This document shows positions 48,772 through 57,256 of a stretch of DNA of 64,000 nucleotides, piece after piece. Location: the NCBI GenBank assembly GCA_964242415.1, contig CAXTAT010000025.1, positions 1 to 64,000 on the forward strand, in the 5' to 3' direction. Every line of letters begins with the position of its first letter. Position 1 is the first letter of the stretch. The position numbers and the translations under genes were made by a program. The stretch comes from DASWOJ01 sp964242415 (GTDB lineage: Bacteria; Pseudomonadota; Alphaproteobacteria; Acetobacterales; Acetobacteraceae). The notes beneath the pieces are model-generated. The model ran no database searches. It was given only the letters and a program-made list of their open reading frames with translations, and was not told the DNA's origin.

Positions 48772-49899
48772 CTACTCGATCAAGGCGACTTGGTTGCCTG
48801 GCAACATTTGGATGCGATGGCTCAGTTCCAAGGCCATCAGGGCACCCTGCACCGCGTGCACCGACAACTGGCAGCGCCGCATCAAGTCGTCAACCAGCGT
48901 CGGCGACGGGCTGAGCAGCGGTACGACCTGCGCAACGATCGCGGCCAGGTCCGGCTCGGGGCCGTCATACCGTCCCGGGTCATCGGCGAAGCCGAGCGGC
49001 GGGGCGGACGTGCTCGACAGCGGCAGGTGCGCGGTGACGTCCGCGGCGCTCTCGGTCAGGTAGGCGCCCTCCCGCAGCAGCGCGTTGGAACCGCGGCAGC
49101 GCGGGTCCAGCGGGGAGCCTGGGACGGCGAACACCGCACGGCCCTCGTCGAGCGCAACCTGGGCCGTGATCAGGCTGCCCGAGCGCGGCGCGGCCTCGAT
49201 CACCACGACGCCCAGCGCCAGCCCGGCGATCACCCGGTTGCGGCGGGGGAAGTGCCGGGCCTGCGGGGCGGTGCCCAGCGGCGCCTCCGCCACCACGGCG
49301 CCGCCCTTGGCGATGCGTCGCTGCAGGTCGGCGTTCTCCGGGGGATAGGCGACATCGACGCCGCCTGCGACGGCGGCGATGGTCTGCCCGGTGCGCAACG
49401 CCCCCTCATGCGCCGCCGTGTCGATGCCGCGCGCCAGGCCGGACACCACGACCAGCCCAGACAGCGCCAGGTCGGCGGCGAGAAGCTCCGCCATGCGCTG
49501 GCCGTTGACGGAGGCGTTGCGGGCGCCCACCAGCGCGACCGCGCGCTGGCCCAGTAGCGCCATGTTGCCCAGGACCGACAGCAGCGGCGGGGCGGTGTCG
49601 AGCTGCGCCAGGATTGCCGGGTAGTCCGGGCCGTCCAGGAACACCATCCGGCCGCCCAGCTTGGCCAAGGCGGTCATCTCGCGCTTGGCGGCAGAAATGG
49701 ACGGGACGGTTGGTGCGGCGGCCTTGCCGCCGGCGCGGGCCAGGGCGGGCAGGGAGTCGATGGCCTCGGCGGTCGTGGCGAAGCGGCGCAGCAGACGGCG
49801 ATAGGTCACGGGGCCGACGCCATCGGTGCGGGCCAGGCGCAGGCGGTCGATGGCTTCGGCGGAGGACAATGCGGCCGGGGCCGATGGGGCCGGGGTCAC
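48772..49899 (-). CDS. dprA: DNA processing protein DprA
   Basis: A 375-residue protein that binds incoming single-stranded DNA and loads RecA during transformation. A helix-hairpin N-terminal part (AEAIDRLRLARTDGVGPVTY) is followed by the Rossmann-like DprA core with VALVGARNASVNGQRMAELL, VSGLARGIDTAAHEGAL, GGVDVAYPPENADL, and HFPRRNRVIAGLA. A winged-helix domain ends the protein. The GTG start overlaps the plsY stop (GTGA). With comEC on the opposite strand 4 kb away, it suggests that DNA uptake may be possible. Confidence 0.93.
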   Translation of the reverse strand: MTPAPSAPAALSSAEAIDRLRLARTDGVGPVTYRRLLRRFATTAEAIDSLPALARAGGKAAAPTVPSISAAKREMTALAKLGGRMVFLDGPDYPAILAQLDTAPPLLSVLGNMALLGQRAVALVGARNASVNGQRMAELLAADLALSGLVVVSGLARGIDTAAHEGALRTGQTIAAVAGGVDVAYPPENADLQRRIAKGGAVVAEAPLGTAPQARHFPRRNRVIAGLALGVVVIEAAPRSGSLITAQVALDEGRAVFAVPGSPLDPRCRGSNALLREGAYLTESAADVTAHLPLSSTSAPPLGFADDPGRYDGPEPDLAAIVAQVVPLLSPSPTLVDDLMRRCQLSVHAVQGALMALELSHRIQMLPGNQVALIE

Positions 49900-50480
49900 C
49901 GGGGCCGGCCGATTCGCGGTTCGGTTCCGGCGAGCAGGCGGCGGATGTTACCCTCGTGCCGCACGAACACGATGAGGGACACCACGGCGACGGCCAGGGC
50001 CGGTGCGGGGCCGCTCCATGCCAGGGTCAGCACCGGGGCGAGGGTGAAAGCGATCAGTGCGCCGGCCGATGACAGCCGGGTCAGCCGGGCAGTGAGCAGC
50101 CAGGCTGCGCAACAGGCGAGGCCGACCGGCCAGGCGATGCCGAGGATGACGCCAAGGCCGGTAGCCACGCCCTTGCCGCCCTGGCCGCGCATCCAGATTG
50201 AGGTGCAATGGCCGACCACCGCCGCGACGCCCGCGAGCAGTCCGGCGGTGGCGTCGGCCCAGTAGGCGGCCAGCAGCACCGCCGCCGCGCCCTTGCCGCC
50301 GTCGAGCAGCAGCGTCAGGGCGGCGATGTCCTTGCGGCCGGTCCGCAGCACGTTGGTGGCGCCGATGTTGCCGGAGCCGATGGCGCGGATGTCGCCCAGC
50401 CCGGCCATTCGGCTGAGCAGGAAGCCGAACGGCACGGACCCCATGAGATAGCCGCTCAGCACGGCCAGGACCAGGATCAC
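49896..50480 (-). CDS. plsY: Glycerol-3-phosphate acyltransferase PlsY
   Basis: A 194-residue inner-membrane acyltransferase that makes lysophosphatidic acid from acyl-phosphate and glycerol-3-phosphate. It has about five membrane segments and the three PlsY motifs: GSGNIGATNVLR, the GGKG-type loop in LDGGKGAAAV, and WMRGQGGKGVATGLG. The start GTG 50480 overlaps the pyrC' stop (GTGA); a longer open frame upstream is out of frame with pyrC' and noncoding. The TGA overlaps the dprA GTG. It is therefore inside a tightly coupled run. Confidence 0.93.
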   Translation of the reverse strand: MILVLAVLSGYLMGSVPFGFLLSRMAGLGDIRAIGSGNIGATNVLRTGRKDIAALTLLLDGGKGAAAVLLAAYWADATAGLLAGVAAVVGHCTSIWMRGQGGKGVATGLGVILGIAWPVGLACCAAWLLTARLTRLSSAGALIAFTLAPVLTLAWSGPAPALAVAVVSLIVFVRHEGNIRRLLAGTEPRIGRPR

Positions 50481-51766
50481 CCGAACACCCGGCGGCCGGC
50501 CTTCCAGGTGCCCAGCACCCGGCCCTCCAGCGCCCGCCCGTCGAACGGCGTGTTCGGCGCCTTGCCCGGCAGCAGCCCGGCCTCGACCTTCCAGATGCGT
50601 TCCAGGTCGAACAGGCATAGGTCGGCGGCGGCGCCCTTGGCCAGGCGTCCCGCGGAGGTGCCGAGCCGCCGGGCCGGGCGGGCGGTCAATAGGTCCAGCG
50701 CCTGCATCAGCGGCAGGCCGTTGCCGTGCACCTGCGCCAGGGTCACGCCAAGCAGGGTTGCCAGGCCGGCGCCACCCGGCGTTGCCAGGGCGAACGGCAG
50801 GCGCTTGTCGTCGGCGTCGCGGGGTTGGTGGTCGGAGGCGATGGCGTCGATGGTGCCGTCCGCCAGGGCGGCGCAGACGGCGAGCCGGTCCGCCTCCGGG
50901 CGCAGCGGGGGGGACAGCTTGGCGTAGGTGCGGAAGTCGCCGATGGCGGTCTCGTTCAGGTCGAAGTAGGGCGGGGCGGTGTCGCAGGTCACGTTCAGGC
51001 CGGCGTGCTTGGCGCGGCGGATCAGCTCCAGCGCCTCGGCGGTCGAGACGTGGGCGAAGTGCAGGGCGCCGCCGGTCAGCTCGGCCAGGCGGATGTCGCG
51101 GGCGACCAGGATCGCCTCGGCGGCGGCGGGGATGCCGGGCAGGCCGAGGCGGGTGGCCAGCTCGCCCTCCGTCGCGGCGCCGCCTTGGGCCAGGGCGGGA
51201 TCCTCGGGGTGCTGCACCACCAGGGCGCCGAAGCCGCGGGCGTAGGACAGCGCCATCCGCATCATCCGGGCGTCGCCGACCGCGCGCTGGCCATCGGTGA
51301 AGGCGACGGCGCCGGCCTCCCGCAGCAGGCCGATCTCGGCCATTTCCTCGCCGCGGCAGCCGCGGGTGACGGCGGCGTAGGGCAGGATGGTCAGGCTGCC
51401 GGTTTCCTCGCCGCGGGCGCGCAGCAGGCGGACCAGGGCGGGGTCGTCGATGGCGGGCAGGCTGTCGGGCAGGGCAGCCAGGGTAGTGATGCCGCTGGAG
51501 GCGGCGGCGATGGCGGCGGAGGCGACGGTTTCGCGGTATTCGTAGCCGGGTTCGCCTAGGGCGGCGCGCATATCGACCAGGCCGGGACATAGGATGGCCT
51601 CGTTGCAGTCGATGACCACCGCGCCGTCGGGCCGCCCCAGGCCGGGGCCGAAGTCGGCGATGAGGCCGCCGCGCACCAGGAGGTCGCCTTGCTGGTCCAG
51701 GCGGGTGGCCGGGTCGATCAGGCGGGCGCCGAGGAACAAGACGTCCGAGAACAGCACGTCAAGCAT
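50477..51766 (-). CDS. Dihydroorotase-like protein without zinc ligands (PyrC')
   Basis: A 429-residue amidohydrolase-fold protein next to pyrB. Its N-terminal pattern is CPGLVDMRAALGEPGYEYRE, where active dihydroorotase has an HxH zinc motif after the Asp. Both His are replaced (Arg and Ala), and the usual Arg before Glu-Pro-Gly is Gly. Later signature sites are partly retained (HFAHVSTAEAL, ASDHQPRDADDKRLPF). It is thus probably the noncatalytic PyrC' (PyrX) subunit known to build the aspartate carbamoyltransferase complex in Pseudomonas. A true dihydroorotase should be elsewhere. ATG 51766 overlaps the pyrB end by eight bases; GTG 51778 is also possible. Confidence 0.85.
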   Translation of the reverse strand: MLDVLFSDVLFLGARLIDPATRLDQQGDLLVRGGLIADFGPGLGRPDGAVVIDCNEAILCPGLVDMRAALGEPGYEYRETVASAAIAAASSGITTLAALPDSLPAIDDPALVRLLRARGEETGSLTILPYAAVTRGCRGEEMAEIGLLREAGAVAFTDGQRAVGDARMMRMALSYARGFGALVVQHPEDPALAQGGAATEGELATRLGLPGIPAAAEAILVARDIRLAELTGGALHFAHVSTAEALELIRRAKHAGLNVTCDTAPPYFDLNETAIGDFRTYAKLSPPLRPEADRLAVCAALADGTIDAIASDHQPRDADDKRLPFALATPGGAGLATLLGVTLAQVHGNGLPLMQALDLLTARPARRLGTSAGRLAKGAAADLCLFDLERIWKVEAGLLPGKAPNTPFDGRALEGRVLGTWKAGRRVFG

Positions 51767-52694
51767 TGCGGCGGCCACCGCGCGAGAGAACGTCCAGCAC
51801 GGCCATGCGGACGGCCACGCCCATCTCGACCTGCTCGCCGATGACGCTGTGCGCGGGGTCGTCGGCGACGGCGCTGTCGATCTCCACGCCGCGGTTCATC
51901 GGGCCGGGGTGCATCACCAGCACGTCGGGCTTGGCGCGGGCGAGCTTGGCGGCGTCCAGGCCGAAGAAGCGGAAGTACTCGCGGGCGCTGGGGACCAGGC
52001 CGCGCGACATGCGCTCCTTTTGCAGGCGTAGCATCATCACGACATCAACGCCTTGCAGGCCGGCCTCCATGTCGTGGAACACCTGCACGCCCAGCGCCTC
52101 GGCCGCCGCCGGGATCAGGGTGGGCGGGCCGATCACGCGCACCCGGGCGCCCATTGCGCTCAGCAGGTGGATGTTGGAGCGCGCGACCCGGCTGTGCAGC
52201 ACGTCGCCGCAGATCGCCACCTGCAAGCCCTCCAGCGTGCCGCGGCGGCGGCGCAGGGTCAGCGCGTCCAGCAGGGCCTGGGTGGGGTGCTCGTGCGTGC
52301 CGTCGCCGGCGTTGATGACGGCGGAGGATACCTTCTGTGCCAGCAGGTTCGGGGCGCCGGACTGGTCGTGCCGGACCACCAGGAGGTCGCAGCGCATGGC
52401 GTTCAGGGTGGAGGCGGTGTCGAGCAGCGTTTCCCCCTTGTTCACGCTGCTGGTCGAGACCGACATATTGATCACGTCCGCGCCCAGCCGCTTGCCGGCC
52501 AGCTCGAAGCTGGTGCGGGTGCGGGTGCTGTCCTCGTAGAACAGGTTGATCAGGGTGCGGCCGCGCAGCAGGTCGCGCTGCGTCTTGCCGGAGCGGTTGA
52601 GCAGGACGTAGCTCTCGGCCAGGTCGAGCAGGGTGGCGATCTCCGGGGGGTGCAGCCCCTCGATGGCCAGCAGGTGGCGGTGGGGGTAGTGCAT
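51759..52694 (-). CDS. pyrB: Aspartate carbamoyltransferase catalytic subunit
   Basis: A 311-residue enzyme of pyrimidine synthesis that joins carbamoyl phosphate and aspartate. The carbamoyl-phosphate loop YEDSTRTRTSFELAG (residues about 54-68), GDGTHEHPTQALLDALTLRR cut to its core HEHPTQALLD, and the C-terminal HPGPMNRGVEID are all present. The length fits the catalytic chain. The ATG shares one base with the gltX stop (TGATG), and the stop lies within the start of the pyrC' gene. No pyrI regulatory gene is present, consistent with a PyrB-PyrC' complex. Confidence 0.95.
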   Translation of the reverse strand: MHYPHRHLLAIEGLHPPEIATLLDLAESYVLLNRSGKTQRDLLRGRTLINLFYEDSTRTRTSFELAGKRLGADVINMSVSTSSVNKGETLLDTASTLNAMRCDLLVVRHDQSGAPNLLAQKVSSAVINAGDGTHEHPTQALLDALTLRRRRGTLEGLQVAICGDVLHSRVARSNIHLLSAMGARVRVIGPPTLIPAAAEALGVQVFHDMEAGLQGVDVVMMLRLQKERMSRGLVPSAREYFRFFGLDAAKLARAKPDVLVMHPGPMNRGVEIDSAVADDPAHSVIGEQVEMGVAVRMAVLDVLSRGGRRNA

Positions 52695-54154
52695 CAGGCC
52701 GCGGCGGCCGGCATCGCCGCGGCTTGGGCGATGCGGGACAGGGCCTCGTCGCGGCCCAGGGCGGCCAGGGTCAGGTCGATGGGCGGGCTGGTGGTGCTGC
52801 CGGTCAGCGCGGCACGCAGCGGCTGCGCGACCTGGCCGAGCTTGCGGCCGGCCTGTTCGGCGTAGGCTCGCAGGGCTGCGTCCAGCGCGGGGGCGGTGAA
52901 GTCGGTTGCGGCGAGGGCGCCGGCCAAGTGCGGCAGGCTGGCCTTTGCCTCCGGGGTGAGTTGCACCAGGGCTTTTGGCTCGAACGCCAGTGGCAGTGGG
53001 TGGGCTAGGAAGGCTGCGCTGTCAGCGAGTTCCACCAGGGTCTTCGCACGCTCTTTCAGGCTGGGCATCAGGGTGCGGATGCGCGCGGCGGCGGCGGCGT
53101 CCACCTGCACGCCCCGCAAGGCCAGGCGTTCGGCGGTATCCCGGGCCAGGCGGTCATCGTCGGCGCGGCGCATCCAGATGCCGTTCAGGTTCAGCAGCTT
53201 GGCCTGGTCCAGCCGTGCGGCGGACTTGCCGACGCCGTCGAGGTCGAACAGGCGGATGGCGTCCTCGCGGTCCAGCACCTCCACGTCGCCATGCGCCCAG
53301 CCGAGGCGGAGCAGTTGGTTGCACACCGCCTCCGGCAGGAAGCCGGCGTGCTGGTATTCCAGGACGCTGACCGCGCCGTGCCGCTTGGAGAGCTTGGCGC
53401 CGTCGGCTCCGTGGATCAGGGGGAGGTGGGCGAACCGGGGCAGGTCCCAGCCCATCGCCTGATAGACCTGGATTTGCCGGAAGGTGTTGGTCAGGTGGTC
53501 GTCGCCGCGGATGACGTGGGTGATGCCCATGTCGTGGTCGTCCACCACGACGGCGTGCAGGTAGGTCGGCACGCCGTCGCTGCGCAGGATGATCATGTCG
53601 TCCAGCTCGGCATTGGCGACGCGGACGGTGCCCTGCACCAGGTCGTCCACGATGGTTTCGCCCTGTTGCGGGGCCTTTAGGCGTATGACGGGGTTGACGC
53701 CGGGGGGGGCCTCGGCGGGGTCGCGGTCCCGCCAGCGGCCGTCATAGCGCGGCGGGCGGCCCTCGGCGGCGGCGCGCTCCCGCATCTCGCGCAGTTCGTC
53801 CGGGGTGGTGAAGCACAGGTAGGCGTGGCCGGATGCCAGCATGGCCTGGGCGACCTCGGCGTGGCGAGCCTGGCGGGTGGACTGGAACACGGGGGGTTCG
53901 TCCGGTTGGATGTCGAGCCAGGCGAGGGCGTCCAGGATCACCTGGGTGTTGGCGGCGGTGCTGCGCTCGCGGTCGGTGTCCTCGATGCGCAGCAGGAAGT
54001 CGCCGCCGTGGTGGCGGCTGAACAGCAGGTTGAACAGCGCCGCGCGGGCGCCGCCGATGTGGAGCTGCCCGGTCGGGCTGGGGGCAAAGCGGGTGCGGAC
54101 CCTCCGGGCGCCGGGGGGGTGAGCTGGCGTGGCGTCTTGCATGGCACAATTCAT
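52694..54154 (-). CDS. gltX: Glutamate-tRNA ligase
   Basis: A 486-residue class I aminoacyl-tRNA synthetase. The HIGH-type motif is FAPSPTGQLHIGGARAAL (residues about 24-41) and the KMSKS-type motif GAKLSKRHGA. Between them lies YDGRWRDRDP, typical of GluRS. The protein charges tRNA-Glu (and in many alphaproteobacteria also tRNA-Gln for later amidation). The start is ATG 54154 with ATG 54142 also possible; neither has a strong ribosome site. It is divergent from comEC with 56 bases between starts. Confidence 0.94.
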   Translation of the reverse strand: MNCAMQDATPAHPPGARRVRTRFAPSPTGQLHIGGARAALFNLLFSRHHGGDFLLRIEDTDRERSTAANTQVILDALAWLDIQPDEPPVFQSTRQARHAEVAQAMLASGHAYLCFTTPDELREMRERAAAEGRPPRYDGRWRDRDPAEAPPGVNPVIRLKAPQQGETIVDDLVQGTVRVANAELDDMIILRSDGVPTYLHAVVVDDHDMGITHVIRGDDHLTNTFRQIQVYQAMGWDLPRFAHLPLIHGADGAKLSKRHGAVSVLEYQHAGFLPEAVCNQLLRLGWAHGDVEVLDREDAIRLFDLDGVGKSAARLDQAKLLNLNGIWMRRADDDRLARDTAERLALRGVQVDAAAAARIRTLMPSLKERAKTLVELADSAAFLAHPLPLAFEPKALVQLTPEAKASLPHLAGALAATDFTAPALDAALRAYAEQAGRKLGQVAQPLRAALTGSTTSPPIDLTLAALGRDEALSRIAQAAAMPAAAA

Positions 54155-54210
54155 AACATGCCCGGCGATGACGTGGGAGGTGCCGCCGTCGTAGCCTGCC
54201 GTCGGAGGGT

Positions 54211-56370
54211 ATGGTGCGACGGTCGATTGCAGCCTTGGGCGCCTGGGCTGCGGCGCATCGGCCGGTGCGGCTTGCTGCTGCCCTCGACGGCTGGATCGAT
54301 GCCGAGCATGGCCGATTCATGCCTTGGCTGGCGGTCGCGATGATTGCCGGGGCGGCCAGCTACTTCGGCCTGCGGACCGAGCCGGCGGCTTGGACGGGCG
54401 GTGCTGCGGTGCTGGTGGCGGCGCTGGGCACCGCGGCCACCTGGCGGTTCCGGGTGCCGCGCGCGGTGGCGATGGCGGCGCTGGTCGGCGCGGCCGGGTT
54501 CCTGTCCGCCCAGGCGCAGACCCGGCGCGCCCTGCCCATCGACGCCCTGCCGGTCAAGGCGGCGATCCTTACCGGGACCGTCCGCGCCGTGGATGCGCTG
54601 CCGGAGGGACGCCGCGTGCTGCTGGCCGGGGTGCGGACCGATCCGGCGCAGCCGGCGCTGGCCCGGCTGGTGCGCGTCCGGCTGCGCCGTGGCGACCTTG
54701 TTGATCTGGCCGCTGGCGACCGCATCCAGTTGCGGTCGCTGATCCGCCCGCCTGCGCCGCCGGCCTATCCTGGGGGATGGGATTTGCAACGGGATGCGTT
54801 CTTTTCCGGCCTCGGCGCATCCGGCTTTGCGCTGAACCCGGCTGTGGTGCTGGAGCATGTAGAGCCTGCTGGCGCGGCGGCCTGGCTGCAGGGCCTACGC
54901 GATGGCATTGCGCGCCGGGTTATCGCTGGTTTGCCGGGACCCGAGGGCGCCGTGGCGGCGACGGTGCTGACCGGCACGGGGACCGCGATCCCGGCGGCCG
55001 ACCGGGCGGCGTTCCGCGATTCCGGGCTGGCGCACCTGCTTGCGGTGGCCGGGCTGCACATCGGCATCGTGATGGGCCTGGTGATGGGCGGCACCCGGCT
55101 GATGCTGGCCGCCAGCGAGCGGGCGGCGCTGCATTGGCCGACCAAGGCCATCGCGGGCGGTGTGGCCCTGGCGGTCGGCGGCGGCTACTTGCTGCTGACT
55201 GGCGCGCATGTGCCGATCATCCGCAGCTTTGCGATGGCGTGCCTGGTGACGCTGGGGCTGATGCTGGGGCGGCGGTCGCTGTCGCTGCGCGGCCTGGCGC
55301 TGGCGGCGGCGGCGATCGTGCTGATCGCGCCCAACGAGGTCGCGGGCGTCAGCTTCCAGATGAGCTTTGCCGCCGTGCTGGCGCTGATTGCTGGATATGA
55401 GGCGATGCGGCCGGTGCTGGCCCGGCTGCACGGCAACGGCGTCGGGCGGCGGACGCTGCACCACCTGGCGCTGCTGGCGTTGACTAGCCTGCTGGCTGGG
55501 ACGGCTTCGGCGCCGTTTGCGGCCTACCATTTTGGGCACTTCCAGTTGTACTTCATTGTGGCCAACCTGGCGGCGGTGCCGATCACCGCGTTCCTGGTGA
55601 TGCCGGCCGGGCTGGCCGCGTTGGCGTTGATGCCGATGGGACTGGAGCAACTGGCACTCGCGCCGATGGGGTGGGGCATCGAGGCCATCCTGTGGATCGC
55701 GCGCACCGTGTCGGGGTGGCCGGCGGCGACGCTGGCGGTCCCGGCCATGCCGGGGTGGGGATTGCTGGTGGTCGGCGGCGGGCTGGCCTGGCTGGGGCTG
55801 TGGCGGAGCCGGGTGCGCCTTGCCGGGGCGGCTGTGATGGCGGCGGGATTGCTATCGTGCCTGGCCGCGCGGCCGCCGGACGTTCTGGTGTCGAGCGATG
55901 CCCGGCTGATCGCCTTCCGCGACGGCGGCTATTGGTTGCAGTCCCGGTCGGGCGCGTCCGGGTTTGTCCGCGATGCCTGGCGGGACCACTTGGCGGCCGG
56001 CCCGCTGCAAGTCTTGCAGGAGGAAAGTCCCGCTGGCTGCACCGCGTCTGCCTGCCGGGTCGGTCCTGTGGGCCTGCTGGTGCTGCGCGATGCCGCGCGC
56101 GTGGGCGACTGCACGGGTATCCGGCTGCTGGTGTCAGCCGAGCCTGCACGGGGGGAGTGCCCCTCCGGCGTGCCCTACATTGACCGGTTCAGCGTTTGGC
56201 GGGACGGCGCTTACGCGGCCTGGCTGACGCCGGAGGGTGCGCGGGTGCTGTCGGACCGGACGTATCGCGGCGAGCGGCCATGGGTGCCGCCGCCGCCGCA
56301 GCCGCACCACTCGGTGCCCAACCTGCCGATGGCTGCGGCGGAGGAGATGCCTGTGGCGCTGACCGACTGA
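54211..56370 (+). CDS. comEC: ComEC/Rec2 family DNA-uptake channel
   Basis: A 719-residue polytopic membrane protein that moves single-stranded DNA across the inner membrane. A DUF4131-type N-terminal domain (about 40-200) is followed by the competence domain with GLAHLLAVAGLHIGIVMGLV, HVPIIRSFAMACLVTLGLML and FQMSFAAVLALIA, and about ten membrane segments. The last 150 residues are soluble and resemble a metallo-beta-lactamase fold that lacks the HxHxDH zinc motif, as in some proteobacterial members. GGAGGG lies directly before ATG 54211; GTG 54214 has better spacing. Its stop is five bases from the convergent lexA stop. Confidence 0.9.
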   Translation: MVRRSIAALGAWAAAHRPVRLAAALDGWIDAEHGRFMPWLAVAMIAGAASYFGLRTEPAAWTGGAAVLVAALGTAATWRFRVPRAVAMAALVGAAGFLSAQAQTRRALPIDALPVKAAILTGTVRAVDALPEGRRVLLAGVRTDPAQPALARLVRVRLRRGDLVDLAAGDRIQLRSLIRPPAPPAYPGGWDLQRDAFFSGLGASGFALNPAVVLEHVEPAGAAAWLQGLRDGIARRVIAGLPGPEGAVAATVLTGTGTAIPAADRAAFRDSGLAHLLAVAGLHIGIVMGLVMGGTRLMLAASERAALHWPTKAIAGGVALAVGGGYLLLTGAHVPIIRSFAMACLVTLGLMLGRRSLSLRGLALAAAAIVLIAPNEVAGVSFQMSFAAVLALIAGYEAMRPVLARLHGNGVGRRTLHHLALLALTSLLAGTASAPFAAYHFGHFQLYFIVANLAAVPITAFLVMPAGLAALALMPMGLEQLALAPMGWGIEAILWIARTVSGWPAATLAVPAMPGWGLLVVGGGLAWLGLWRSRVRLAGAAVMAAGLLSCLAARPPDVLVSSDARLIAFRDGGYWLQSRSGASGFVRDAWRDHLAAGPLQVLQEESPAGCTASACRVGPVGLLVLRDAARVGDCTGIRLLVSAEPARGECPSGVPYIDRFSVWRDGAYAAWLTPEGARVLSDRTYRGERPWVPPPPQPHHSVPNLPMAAAEEMPVALTD

Positions 56371-56375
56371 CCGGC

Positions 56376-57089
56376 TCAGAACTTCCGCAGCAGGGCGACC
56401 AGGCGGCCCTGCACCTTGACGCGGTCTGCCGGGAAGATGCGGATCTCGTGCCGCTTGTTCGCCGGCTCCAGCGCGACCGAGTTCCCGCGGCGCCGCAGAC
56501 GCTTCAAGGTGACCTCGGCGTCGTCGATCAGGGCGACGATGATCTGCCCGTTGTCGGCCGACTCGCCCCGGCGGATGATCACCGTGTCGCCGTCCAGGAT
56601 GCCGGCCTCGATCATCGAGTCACCGGCGACTTCGAGGGCGTAGTGCTCGCCGTTGCTCAGCAGGGCCACCGGGACCTCGATTTGCGCGCCGCTGTCGCGC
56701 AGGGCCTCGATCGGCAGGCCGGCCGCGATCCGGCCGTAGAGCGGCAGTTGCACCGCACCGACCTCGTTGGCCGAGCGCACGCCGGGCAGGCGGCCGGAGA
56801 AGTCGCCGCGGATGACGTTCGGGGCGAACGCTGGGGCCTCGGCCTCGGCGGCAACCTCGATTTCGCGCCCGGCGTCGTTCGGCAGCCGCACCACCTCCAA
56901 CGCACGGGCGCGGTGGTGGCGGCGGCGGAGGAAGCCACGCTCCTCCAGGGCGGAGATCAGGCGGTGGATGCCCGACTTGGACCGGAGCTGGAGTGCCTCC
57001 TTCATCTCCTCGAAGCTTGGGGAGAAGCCGGTTGCTCTCAGGTGCTGGTCGATGAAGGTCAGCAACTCGTGCTGTTTGCGTGTCAACAT
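56376..57089 (-). CDS. lexA: LexA repressor
   Basis: A 237-residue SOS repressor. The N-terminal winged helix (MLTRKQHELLTFIDQHLRAT) binds SOS boxes. The cleavage site is Ala-Gly in GRIAAGLPIEA; the catalytic Ser is in GDSMIEAGI and the Lys in DDAEVTLKRL, so RecA-stimulated self-cleavage should work. A linker of about 40 residues is longer than in E. coli LexA, as is usual in alphaproteobacteria. ATG 57089 gives the normal N-terminus; the open frame upstream passes through the operator region. An SOS box lies 75-89 bases upstream, so it should repress itself. Confidence 0.95.
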   Translation of the reverse strand: MLTRKQHELLTFIDQHLRATGFSPSFEEMKEALQLRSKSGIHRLISALEERGFLRRRHHRARALEVVRLPNDAGREIEVAAEAEAPAFAPNVIRGDFSGRLPGVRSANEVGAVQLPLYGRIAAGLPIEALRDSGAQIEVPVALLSNGEHYALEVAGDSMIEAGILDGDTVIIRRGESADNGQIIVALIDDAEVTLKRLRRRGNSVALEPANKRHEIRIFPADRVKVQGRLVALLRKF

Positions 57090-57163
57090 GAAAAAGCTCT
57101 CTCGTGCCCGGCTGGCTGCAACCGGAGAATCGGGGCGTGCGGAACAAATAGACAACTCGGGTT

Positions 57164-57178
57164 GTTCTAGATTGGTTC
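57164..57178. promoter_or_regulatory. SOS box (LexA operator), GTTC-N7-GTTC
   Basis: GTTC at 57164-57167 and GTTC at 57175-57178 are separated by exactly seven bases, the alphaproteobacterial LexA operator. It lies between moeA and lexA and is positioned to control lexA. Confidence 0.85.
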
Positions 57179-57256
57179 GCTCGGCCGCGTCAACAGGTGC
57201 TCCCGCACCGGCAGGCGGCTGTCTTTCCGGGTGACCTTGGAATCCAGGTCAGGGTC

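Noticed and set aside
49896..51590. A very long minus-strand open frame covering plsY and most of pyrC'
   Set aside because: Only its last 194 codons give a real protein (PlsY). The upstream part is Arg/Pro-rich translation of the pyrC' gene in another frame.
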